Source: Spizellomyces punctatus DAOM BR117 | Lineage: Eukaryota > Chytridiomycota > Chytridiomycetes > Spizellomycetales > Spizellomycetaceae | DNA: 64,000 nucleotides | Assembly (NCBI RefSeq): GCF_000182565.1 | Contig: NW_015971544.1 | Location: 641,803-705,802 of the forward strand | Direction: 5' to 3' | In this document: positions 11,201-19,703 of the stretch, one piece after another | How positions within the stretch are numbered: position 1 is the first letter of the stretch | How the letters are laid out: every line of letters starts with the position of its first letter | The notes under the pieces: generated by a model | The model's input: only the letters and a program-made list of their open reading frames with translations | The model's database searches: none | What the model was told of the DNA's origin: nothing | Translations under genes and position numbers: made by a program

Positions 11201-11480
11201 GGACGGAGGCGCCTCGATGTTTATGGTGAGGAATGATGCAGGTTCAGTGCGACTGCAAGCACAGGGAGCAAAGGGTATTACTATCACATTGTCGACAGGA
11301 AATGTTGTCGTTGAAAGCACCACTCCAGCTTTATCGAGTACAACTGGTGCTCTGGTTGTCAATGGAGGAGTTGCGGTTAATGCACATGTTGTTGCAGGAG
11401 GGAATCTGTATTCGAACGGTGCTGTCTATAGCAATGGTCAGGTTTGTGCTACTCAACCATGGGTTGCCAGTCAAACATTT
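8257..11480 (+). repeat. Protein-level repeat array in the fibre (SSTTGALQVSGGVG modules)
   Basis: Copies of one module are seen near 8257, 8548, 8920 (degenerate), 9535, 9890, 10205 and 11330. Two of them share nearly identical DNA upstream (GATATTCTCTCATCTGGGAATG at about 8510 and about 10170), so recent duplication or gene conversion within the gene is likely. MFLNGNNRSVDGG also occurs twice (8107 and 11172). Such near-identity probably caused the assembly gap. Confidence 0.75.
10666..11098. other. Assembly gap (433 N)
   Basis: Bases 10666-11098 are all N, inside the fibre repeats. The gap length is not a multiple of three, so the frame relation across it is unknown. Both edges carry a similar TTAAA...GTCGACT motif, consistent with collapsed repeats. 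Confidence 0.95.
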
Positions 11481-11891
11481 CTAAGAAATGTTCAAGTTAT
11501 CAAACTTTTGACTAAAGACATGTGGCAATCCAACAATGCCTCAAAGGTCTTCTATGTTTCGACACCTGGCAAGGTACTTATGGAGTGGACGCTCAACCTC
11601 CATGGCACAGCAAACTCAAATGGTACATTGTCAATATTTCTCGGCCAAAGCGCTGGGTCGATGCCTCTCATGTACTCGAGCGACTTTAACTTTAATTCGG
11701 GAGTCAATCGTACAATCACAGCAGCCTTCGTTGTTACAGGGATGGCCGATAACATTGCTTACTTCACAAATTTTAGTATCAGTCAGGCTGCTCCTGATAA
11801 CACAACTGATGTTACACTCATCAAAATAACTGAACTCGGACAATAGATTACACGCACTGCCATCATTTAAAAAAGAAGCTATGCAAGATAA

Positions 11892-12200
11892 ATGCGACGC
11901 GCGGATATTGAAGGTCATTCAGTATTGAACATCAAGGACGCTGTGAAGGGTGATAGGGATAAATTTTGGAAATTTTGTGAAAGTATGTTAAGAGGGAACA
12001 AGAGCAGGGTAATTCTCTATCTACCCCAAACACCTGAAAATGTACATATCTTTCAAGAGATTCTCTCCATCGTCCACTTGAAGAAACTCGACCAATTGTG
12101 CTTCAAGCGCAGTGGCTATCTCGCTATTCTCAATGATTGTGTATTGTTGGGTCATTCGAGAAACAAACAGCTGTTTTTTTTAGAGATGAGAGTCAAATAG
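11892..12200 (+). CDS. Small viral protein, unknown function
   Basis: The protein has 102 residues, starting 45 bases after the fibre stop. It is rich in Lys, Leu and Ile with a mixed alpha/beta look (SRVILYLPQTPENVHIF, LKKLDQLCFKRSGYLAIL). No motif is recognised. A TTTAAAAAAG tract precedes it, similar to A/T tracts ahead of other viral genes. The next gene starts two bases after its stop. Confidence 0.55.
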   Translation: MRRADIEGHSVLNIKDAVKGDRDKFWKFCESMLRGNKSRVILYLPQTPENVHIFQEILSIVHLKKLDQLCFKRSGYLAILNDCVLLGHSRNKQLFFLEMRVK

Positions 12201-12201
12201 A

Positions 12202-12597
12202 ATGCATTTCATATCCGTATGGTCTACCAAAGATGACTTTATAACCATGTTTGATGACCTACATCAAGGATCATTCAAAAACATGATCAAAGACTTCTCT
12301 GATATTCTACAAACAAAGCAATTCTCACTGTCATTTCAAGACCCTACATTATCTGATACAAACCATAATGGCTTCATAAATTATTCATCTATAGCATTTT
12401 TCAGAAATCGAAAGCATCTTATCACCATAAACCTGAAAACCCTAATGCCTGTCATCAAGGATCCTACGCTAGATAAAAGGGCGATCTGCAAATGCATATT
12501 GCAGCATCAGGAAACTCTATTGGATATGGATGACCACATTATGAATGTGGGGAAAGAATATGCTCAGTTGAAGAATATTGCTTCTAAAGGTACTTAA
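12202..12597 (+). CDS. Small viral protein, unknown function
   Basis: An intact frame of 131 residues directly behind the previous gene. The protein is hydrophilic and probably helical (DDFITMFDDLHQGSFKNMIK, CILQHQETLLDMDDHIMNVG). No signal peptide, membrane segment or catalytic motif is seen. A T-run lies just upstream of its ATG, inside the end of the preceding gene. Confidence 0.55.
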   Translation: MHFISVWSTKDDFITMFDDLHQGSFKNMIKDFSDILQTKQFSLSFQDPTLSDTNHNGFINYSSIAFFRNRKHLITINLKTLMPVIKDPTLDKRAICKCILQHQETLLDMDDHIMNVGKEYAQLKNIASKGT

Positions 12598-12635
12598 AAC
12601 GCATGCTGAATAATCTTCCACTCATTATAATAAAA

Positions 12636-13025
12636 ATGCGTGTTTCGATGCGTTGCGATACTTGTACAGGCTTTAGAGAATATCAACTCTGCATATGTCT
12701 GAAATGCGCTGTGTATTCCTGCTATGAATGTTTGGATAAACTAAAAAACTATTCGCATGGTCGAAATCATGCTATCGTTCATCATGATTGTCAACAGTAC
12801 ATATCTACCGCTTTCGCCGCTCGCTGTGCCAGCATGCATGAAGAAAGAAAACGAAATCCCAGGGCTACATGTAAAAAAGTAGCATCAAAAGCGGCGGAAG
12901 ATGCCGGCGCAGATGTAGTCCATTTGAAGAATGGACATGAGGATGCCGGCAGGCATGCCGGGCGTGGAGCGGCCAATCCTGGCTGGTATGCCTCAAAGGT
13001 AATGTTGAGATGGGATGAGTTCTGA
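12636..13025 (+). CDS. Zinc-finger-like viral protein with C-terminal palindromic repeat
   Basis: From ATG 12636 the protein has 129 residues; ATG 12603 would add 11. The N-terminal half has a dense Cys/His pattern: CDTC, then CICLKC, SCYEC, and three to four His (GRNHAIVHHDC). This suits a B-box/ZZ-like cross-brace that binds two zinc ions. The C-terminal half carries ADVVHLKNGHE and DAGRHAGRGAANPGW, matching repeats in the genes at 4525 and 5059. It is the last recognisable viral gene before the Copia remnant. The zinc-binding role is inferred from the residues only. Confidence 0.6.
   Translation: MRVSMRCDTCTGFREYQLCICLKCAVYSCYECLDKLKNYSHGRNHAIVHHDCQQYISTAFAARCASMHEERKRNPRATCKKVASKAAEDAGADVVHLKNGHEDAGRHAGRGAANPGWYASKVMLRWDEF
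12900..12992 (+). repeat. Composite palindromic repeat in the zinc-finger gene
   Basis: It holds in order the GCCGGCGCAGATGTAG segment, a hairpin GTCCATT-TGAAG-AATGGAC and the GCCGGCAGGCATGCCGGGCG segment. The first two parts match 5187-5220, the last matches 4693-4715. It is the fullest copy in the window. Confidence 0.75.
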
Positions 13026-13256
13026 TGCCTGAGTTGCCTACATCTTCTGTGGATTTTTGTGTAAACAAGGAAACCAATGTTGCCATTTAAACATGTGGAT
13101 ATTTCTATTCTTTTTGCAATCTTGCTAGGAAAATGGGGACAATTCTCATCCCTACATGTCTCTACATAATTTTTTACTTTCCATAAGCTTCCAATTTTTA
13201 CCATTGGTTTTATCCTGTGGCACTTTTTCCCTGGGAATATTTTTGATGAAATTGTC
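13026..13256. other. Junction between viral block and Copia remnant
   Basis: No intact gene is seen. On the reverse strand the Copia Gag similarity fades just below 13260 and no zinc knuckle can be read. The exact breakpoint cannot be placed by eye. Confidence 0.5.
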
Positions 13257-13742
13257 TCAAAGTGCCTCACTTTGTAGTCTCCTGGCCTCCAAAGACACCA
13301 CCAGCTGTTCATAACTCTCTGGTAGGCTGTAGAGTAGGGTGATGACTTGGTCTTCTTCACTGACTGGCGCCCCAATGGCCTCCAACTGCTGAGCCATTGT
13401 CCTGACTGTGTTTATGTGTCCCAACATGCCCCCAGTGCCGTCTTCCATCTTCAGAGTGAGAAATTTCCTCCTTAGATAGAGCCTACTGGCAATTCCCTTC
13501 CTTTGGTGGATGTCACTGAGCTTTAACCAGGCCTCTTTTGCAGTTACAGCGGTCTGTACATGCATGAGTGACAGAGCAATTACAGCCATTGCCCGCTCAT
13601 CCCTTCTCCTCCAATCCTTCTCAGAGGTTCCCTCCATGCTGTCATCCCCCTCAATCACACCCCACAGACCTCTTTCCTTCAGCAACATCATCATTTTGAA
13701 CTTCCAGAGGTGGTAGTTCACGCCATTGAACTTTTCCATCAT
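13257..13742 (-). pseudogene. Truncated Ty1/Copia Gag (UBN2-type)
   Basis: The frame starting at ATG 13742 reads MMEKFNGVNYHLWKFKMMM, the classic start of plant/fungal Copia Gag polyproteins. It continues through RAMAVIALSLMHVQTAVTAKEAW and TLLYSLPESYEQLVVSLEAR. It stops at 13257 without the zinc knuckle, protease, integrase or reverse transcriptase. The 5' LTR lies immediately upstream (13760-14021), so the element points leftwards into the viral block and is broken after about 160 residues of Gag. Confidence 0.85.
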
Positions 13743-13759
13743 GTATTTGGTGTCCAAGT

Positions 13760-14021
13760 TGTAATGACGAGGACGTCTTCGAGAGATCGCGAGTAAGCCC
13801 AAATCGGACGCGGGAAGCATGAATCGCGTGACCAACTCCACCGATTGGGTTACCGCGACCGAAAAAACCGGTTCGGAGAATGGCAATTGGCGCATTAGAT
13901 TTCAGCGTGCCTCGTACAACCTGTGGAGGCCCGAGCCAGTGCGGAAAAGGAAGAGATCGGTACCGCCACCAATAAATCAGTTGCGGTGCAGCGACACCCA
14001 TTAGTTTAGTTTAGTTTAACA
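13760..14021 (-). mobile_element. Copia LTR (right copy), 262 bp
   Basis: On the minus strand the segment begins TGTTAAACTAAAC at 14021 and ends TTACA at 13760, followed after two bases by TGGACACC, where a primer-binding site would be expected, and then by Gag. The last 150 bases match the left LTR at 1-150. The LTR limits are inferred from the TG start, the shared CA end and the Gag position. Confidence 0.7.
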
Positions 14022-14730
14022 GTTTATCCAAGAATCTTGTATAAAAAGGATGTATTCAATAAAATAAGTCGGGGGCAGAAGCCGTAGCGACACTAAATCC
14101 CCATAACTCGCTTCTCAACTCCAATCTTAGGTAAACAGGAACCTAACAGAGCGCTTCAACGGCCTGATCACCCGTACCGAAGCCTCTAAATCCTGCTCGG
14201 TTCACAACTAACGGACTTCTCCTTGCCTCTTCGCCCCCAAGTCGCTACCGACGCCCAAAGAAAGGATTCGGAGACTATGATTCCTAGTACGGCCACCCAC
14301 ATAACCTGCTAGGAGACCCAAGTCGTCTTTACCGTAGTCTACCAACAAAAAATCCGCTACACTCAGCCGTGCTCAGCAATGCTCAGCAGCTTCAGCCATG
14401 CCTTGGCAAACATTACCTGAAGATCTAGATTGTCACAAACCTTCCAGACCTTCTAAGAGTGCTTACATGATGATTTACCCCTTTAAATCATTCCCACATG
14501 CGTCTGTGATCATTCTGATTACTCTAAGTCCAATTCCCCACATTGTAACTTAGCCAAATCAGATGTGAACTGTCTAATGACATCCCAGCATGATCTCACA
14601 TGATTTATAGCTCATACAGCGTGGTTTAAGCCTGAATCTCAACACTTCACTGTGGTGGTACACTGAACAAGTGGGAGCTTTGCAGATACTCACATGTGGA
14701 TTTATGTGGCAACTTGGATACTAGACAGGG
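14022..14730. other. Non-coding flank of the Copia LTR
   Basis: No convincing gene. A TATA-like TATAAAAAG at 14040-14048 followed by AATAAA occurs just outside the LTR. A CTCAGC-rich stretch is present near 14365-14390. Confidence 0.4.
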
Positions 14731-14760
14731 TTCTTAGTCAAGATTGGCAGCAGCACAGTC

Positions 14761-14965
14761 AACTGGCAGAGCAACCTGACACATAATGCAAGGACAACAT
14801 GCACTAATATATGGCACCATAATATCAAGCAAGATGCAAACACAAGAGCATTGCTCCAAATAAATGAGATGACAGCAGACATTCTCACTGAGATATTACC
14901 CAAAGTCAAAGACCTTACAGTTTGTGGCATTATGAGGGTCTCTGCTCTTGCACTGGTCATTCACT
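14761..14965 (+). pseudogene. Copia RNase H C-terminal remnant
   Basis: The frame in phase with 14761 reads LTHNARTTCTNIWHHNIKQD and then INEMTADILTEILPKVKDL before a TGA. This parallels the end of Copia Pol, where H-RTKHI-I-HHFI is followed by TADILTK-LPK. Orientation is opposite to the Gag fragment at 13257, so it derives from a different, older insertion. Confidence 0.7.
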
Positions 14966-16500
14966 GAGTGGGAATATCAGGACTCAAGCTTGAAAACTTG
15001 GTGCATCAAAGTCCTGCTGACACTTCTGTGTTGAGGTTACGGTTAGAGCACTGTGAGATGTAGAAAAATTAGAAATACTGGCACTTGGTAGTTTGCTAAA
15101 GTTGCAGAGATTGGTAAATAGATTACCAAGAGCTGTGGATATATTAGTAAGGGATTGTTTCAGGCTCATTGTTAGGAGAAGTGGATCAAGTCCTGAGATT
15201 AGGATCCTGAAACAGGTGTTGGATGGAGAACTAGATCAGGGCACTAGAATCAGGACCCAGATCAACAGAACTCAATCAGAGAGCAGGGTCAGGAACCAAG
15301 ATTGGGTAACAATCTTCAGATCTGGATGTGGGAACACATCAAGGGAACCATACTGATAAGCACCATTATAAAATAAAGTAATTATAAAAGAAGTATGTAT
15401 CAATGCCCCAGAATAAGAGGTAAGTGTTCAGTGCATACATTACCCCAAACCCCATGGTTATCACCTAACTTGTCCATTTTATTCTGCCAGTCAGAACTCT
15501 TTTCTTATTATTACATCAGTTTCCTAGCACAATTTTCAGTAGCCAGGGGACTTTTTTATGCCCCAGGTATATCCACAAGTGTTATCCATCAAGTTTCAGT
15601 ACCAAAAAAGGCAACCATGGTCCACAGCCATTCTAGCCCTCTCAGATATGATTTGTACATATGAAATCAATGTTCCAAGTGCTAAGTCTAATATTTATGG
15701 ACTTCTCTACTATCTCTAGCATTGGTAGCCAATGAAAAAGCTTCTATAATGCAGTACTAACCCACAATGCATCCTCCTTACCTTTGCACCAAAATTCGCT
15801 AATCTTAGTTAGTAAAGGAGATTTCTATTTTAGAATATATAGTATCTTATATACAGTTTCAGGAGCCTTGTCTTGCCTACTTTTGGACAAATTGAGTGTG
15901 AAATATATTATTTTACTAACATTTGTTGCAAATATAAGTGCCTGCTATTTTAAAAGTAATATACTTTGTACTGAAATTCTCAAAGCTCAAAGTACTGCAC
16001 TTTACCACTATTAGCTAACTAGCAAACTAGAGACAAAGCAGCTAATAGAAGAATTCAGTTACAAGATACCTAATCAATTAATCTGATTTTTTAAAAAAAC
16101 TAGTAGCTATGTTAGTATCTTGTTCAGTGCTATATCTTCCTACAATAAGTAGTTTTATTAAAATTGTACTAAGATATTTATTTAAATAATAAGTATTAAG
16201 CTCTAATATATGCAATAAAGTAGGCTGGTCAGGTAAAAACTATAGAGTTTGGAGTATACTTTTAGTTGGTACCAATTTTTCTATTCTGGGCCACTAGTAC
16301 ACATTATTTTTATAACTACTCTACTCAGTAACTGTGGATCTAATTCCAAGTTTAAATACCAGTTTAGGTTCCTGACCCAATACCCCATTCAATTCTCCTA
16401 ACAGCTAGCCTGAAACAAATCCTTACTAAGATATTGATAACTTGGGATAATCTGCTTACAATATCTATATACTTTCATAAGCCTACCAGGTATACCAGTA
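14966..16500. other. AT-rich repeat-derived intergenic region
   Basis: No coherent gene. Long AT-rich stretches and short open frames only. Probably eroded retrotransposon sequence, as it adjoins the Copia remnants. Confidence 0.4.
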
Positions 16501-16507
16501 TTTCTAA

Positions 16508-16834
16508 TTAATCCAAGTAACCCCAATGTTGCAGTTGTCTGACTCCAACCCTACCTGGTGTAAATGCACTGAGATGTACCAAACTTTCTGTCAGAGCATT
16601 AAGCTTGATATCAATATTTTTTTTCCCTGGTTGGTATGGAAAGGAAGCCTGTTGTTGCCACCACATCTTGAGCAGACTGGCAACCACACTACTCTGATCA
16701 GTTTGGGAGCTCAAATACGAAAGTCCTAGTTGACTATTGCCAAATATACCATAAGTTGCTGGGATTTGGAGTCGCTTAGAGGTAGTCAGATCCTCTTCAT
16801 CTGCCAGGATTCCGCGCCGCTTTGTTGGATCCAC
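16508..16834 (-). other. Weak open frame divergent from the PPR gene
   Basis: 108 codons starting MDPTKRRGILADEEDLTTSK. The first 25 residues look protein-like, the rest does not match any family. It could be a first exon cut off by repeats, or chance. Confidence 0.2.
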
Positions 16835-17006
16835 TCAATGAAAGGAACATTCGAACCAGATCAAAAAGCTTTAATCCTGCTGGAAGGCAGTTGCTGATCG
16901 ATGCTCATCGGTCATACCTTGGACGTCAGGGAGGAATATTTACGGCGTGCTACGCACCCTACAGCCAGTGGCTTGCTGCCTTGTGGAGTGCTGTGCCAAG
17001 CGATTA

Positions 17007-19703
17007 ATGCGGGACAAACTGCTACTGTTGGGAAGTCGCGGATATGGATATAATGCCCTGGCTCGTCGGCGCTTTGCACACACGCCAAAGGCGAAGATGG
17101 ACAGTCATTTGCGTTCAGAGACACCACGACTTCGGATGAGTAGGTGCATGTCTCGGAGAAATCTGCCGCAGCGGCCGATCGATCAGTATCCGGGACTGCA
17201 CCGAACGACTCGCCGTTTCCTTATGATGTTTCATGCCATCACCGTTGGTTCAGCACTGGGTTCTTTGTGGCTCAGCAAGAGAAAGATGCATACAGCTTCG
17301 CAGATGTTGCCAGTTTCCGAAGACGATCACCTCCCGCCTTGTGAGCCAGATGTCAGATATGCGATGCTGGATAAGTTGCGAACTTCGTTGCTCTGTGGTG
17401 ATTGCCCGACCATTACCTGGAATTGTTACGCAGCTTTGACTGATAACGAGCGCACCGTACTCTCACGGGAGGATTTTGTTGACATAGTACGATCGATTGC
17501 TAAGCAACCGGATTCGTTCGCCGTTAAAAGATGTCTGGAGGTGCTCCTTCACATGTCAGTAGCCGGGTTCCCCCCATCAATCGAAGAATACAGTGTAGTG
17601 ATAGGACTTTGCCGACGGGCACGAAAGTGGAAGGAAGCGGAGCGTCTAGTTGCGAGGATGTTACAACAAGGTTTACTCATCAATGACATGATCTATGAGG
17701 ATTTGATGAGCATGTACGGGGAGCTTGGAGAAGTTGATAAGGCTACCCGGCTGTACGAAGAAATGCTACGTCTTGGACACCAGCCTACGCTTGTAGGGAT
17801 TCCAGCCATCATTAAGGCCTGCGGTAAAACTGGTGCCATAGAGCAGGCAGAATCCATGCTGAAGCGGCTGAATGTGTTAGGTTTGCAGCCCAATGTTGAC
17901 ATTTATGCTGCTCTAATCCATTTATACGCCAAAGCGGGACGTCGTGTGATCGCCATGGAGTATTTCGAACGAATGATTTCCATTGGATTGCAGCCAAACG
18001 TGGCGGTTTATACTATCTTGATCGATGCGTACTATCGCGCCGGAGACCAGTTGACTGTTCGCCGTCTTCAGAAGTTGATGAATTTGGCTGGGATAGAGCC
18101 GGATGTCGTTCTTTATGGTACTTTGATTGCGGGTGCTGCTAGGATGGGCGATTTTGAGGAAGTTAGAATGCTCTTTGACCAATTAGCCCGGCGAGCCATA
18201 CAACCGAGCGATATCACTTATGATGGCCTTTTGGCTGGGTGCGCGCATCATGTGGAGCCGGAAGCGATTGGTCAGAGCGTGGATGCCATGAAGAGAGCCG
18301 GTGCCGAGCCTGGAGTACGTACCTTGAATTCGTTGCTGATTGCACTTGGGAAGAAAGGATATATTGATAGAGCCAGCACTCTTCTGACGGCCTGGAAGAA
18401 AAGCGGCCGTGATGTCAATACCGTCAATTACAACACGTTGCTCAAAATATATGCGAAGGTCTTAGGGGTGTCGCGAGCACTCGAGTTAATGGAGAGCCTT
18501 ATAGCAACTGGCTTCAAGCCCAATGTGCGAACTTTTAACATCCTTTTAAACATATCCTTAAGATCCGGTGACCATACAAGCTCAGACAAGGTGCTGACGG
18601 CAATGCGTAAACGACGTGTTCCTGCTGATACAGTGACATACAACACCGTCATGAGTAGTGTTACCACGTCCTCCTCCTTGGGTCCAATCGTGGAAGAAGC
18701 TCATCGGCGGAAGATCAGACTCGACCGCGTAAGCTTCCAGATCATCCTTCGTAACTTCGCCCGCGAACGAAATGCAGCCGGGGCCATGAATGTATTCCGA
18801 CTTATGCATTCGATGGGCATTCGAGCAGATTTGAAAGCATGGACTGCCCTAATTGATGCACATGGGAAGGCGGGAGAGCTAACTAAGATGGAAGAACTCA
18901 TGAACATCTTACAAGGAGAAGGCTGGACGCCAGATGCCGTCTTGTACACATGTTTGATCGACGCTTACGGAAGGTGCAACGACGTTGCCGGTGCAGAACG
19001 TGCATGGACGCGCATGATTTCATCAGGATGCAAGCCCAGTAGTAAAGCGTACGCACAGCTTCTAAAAGGATACGTTCGCGCTCGCAACTATGGAGCCGCT
19101 TGGCAAGTAATCAAGGACATGCAGCTGCGTGGGGTTACCATAGATCGCGTTATATATACCCAGCTTATACAGTGTGCGGGCATTGCAAGGGGCTACGAAT
19201 TCGGACGAACCATCTTTAACGAAATGATTGCGTCTGGTGTGGAACCAGACATTTACATTTTCAATACCCTTTTAGCTGTCGGCAGTAGAGGGGCAAGGGT
19301 GGAGGACATGACCGCATTACTGGGGGAAATGTGGAGTAGGGCCATCCAGCCGAATTGCTTCTCCTATCGCGCCCTTTTTAGAAGATTTGTGGCGTCAATG
19401 GGAGCTCCAGGAATTGTGAGATTACACGAGCTCCTAACGGCCGCGGAAGGCTTCACTCCGGACGAAACCTACTACCAGGAGATGCTCAGGGCTCATTCGA
19501 TGTGTCAGGACGCGGACGGCATGGCAGAAACATGGTCCAATATGATTCAGTGTGGAATTCAGCCAACGGCAAGTTTATTGTCCACATGTCTAAGTGGGGC
19601 CGTAAAATGTGGATTGCCTGACACTCTGGTCCAGATATGGAAACCATACCTGGATTCACAAGAGCATATGGCGTTGCATTCGCGGAAGGGAGTCTCTGTT
19701 TGA
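17007..19703 (+). CDS. Large pentatricopeptide-repeat protein, probably mitochondrial
   Basis: A single exon of 898 residues from ATG 17007; the frame extends upstream to a GTG at 16947. The N-terminus is rich in Arg and Leu with few acids (RDKLLLLGSRGYGYNALARR), as in mitochondrial import signals. From about residue 180 to the end, tandem 35-residue PPR units follow one another, e.g. VYTILIDAYYRAGD, TYNTVMSS, LYTCLIDAYGRCNDVAGA, IYTQLIQCAGIARG. I estimate 16-18 repeats. Such proteins bind organellar RNA in a sequence-specific way. No nuclease (SMR) or other C-terminal domain is visible. The RNA target cannot be deduced. Confidence 0.9.
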   Translation: MRDKLLLLGSRGYGYNALARRRFAHTPKAKMDSHLRSETPRLRMSRCMSRRNLPQRPIDQYPGLHRTTRRFLMMFHAITVGSALGSLWLSKRKMHTASQMLPVSEDDHLPPCEPDVRYAMLDKLRTSLLCGDCPTITWNCYAALTDNERTVLSREDFVDIVRSIAKQPDSFAVKRCLEVLLHMSVAGFPPSIEEYSVVIGLCRRARKWKEAERLVARMLQQGLLINDMIYEDLMSMYGELGEVDKATRLYEEMLRLGHQPTLVGIPAIIKACGKTGAIEQAESMLKRLNVLGLQPNVDIYAALIHLYAKAGRRVIAMEYFERMISIGLQPNVAVYTILIDAYYRAGDQLTVRRLQKLMNLAGIEPDVVLYGTLIAGAARMGDFEEVRMLFDQLARRAIQPSDITYDGLLAGCAHHVEPEAIGQSVDAMKRAGAEPGVRTLNSLLIALGKKGYIDRASTLLTAWKKSGRDVNTVNYNTLLKIYAKVLGVSRALELMESLIATGFKPNVRTFNILLNISLRSGDHTSSDKVLTAMRKRRVPADTVTYNTVMSSVTTSSSLGPIVEEAHRRKIRLDRVSFQIILRNFARERNAAGAMNVFRLMHSMGIRADLKAWTALIDAHGKAGELTKMEELMNILQGEGWTPDAVLYTCLIDAYGRCNDVAGAERAWTRMISSGCKPSSKAYAQLLKGYVRARNYGAAWQVIKDMQLRGVTIDRVIYTQLIQCAGIARGYEFGRTIFNEMIASGVEPDIYIFNTLLAVGSRGARVEDMTALLGEMWSRAIQPNCFSYRALFRRFVASMGAPGIVRLHELLTAAEGFTPDETYYQEMLRAHSMCQDADGMAETWSNMIQCGIQPTASLLSTCLSGAVKCGLPDTLVQIWKPYLDSQEHMALHSRKGVSV

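Larger units (their letters stand above)
5378..11846 (+). pseudogene. Giant fibre/spike gene: adenovirus-fibre-like shaft plus GALQVSGG repeats, two in-frame TGA
   Basis: One frame runs from ATG 5378 to the N gap, interrupted only by TGA at 5732-5734 and 7415-7417, and resumes after the gap to 11846. It spans about 2,150 codons. The first part has short strand-turn repeats of adenovirus fibre-shaft type (DDTLLITEDGLSVKPETL, QPLYRA, DDSLLITENSLSVNF, KKPLYHD). From about 8250 onward at least seven copies of a module around SSTTGALQVSGGVGI-K-LYVGG appear, each often followed by KVATESYV. Such modules occur in fibres of large DNA viruses and phages. The C-terminal 120 residues (from about 11480) are non-repetitive and could be the receptor-binding head. 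A TAA at 11103-11105 touches the gap edge and may be an assembly artefact. Only the head-to-tail role is inferred. Confidence 0.75.

Noticed and set aside
151-13025. Viral DNA polymerase, integrase or cysteine protease
   Set aside because: None of the intact frames shows their motifs; the unknown proteins are too short or too low in complexity.
1-13909. Inverted ends as terminal inverted repeats of the virus
   Set aside because: The right copy runs directly into a Copia Gag start and has LTR-like termini, so LTR is the better reading.
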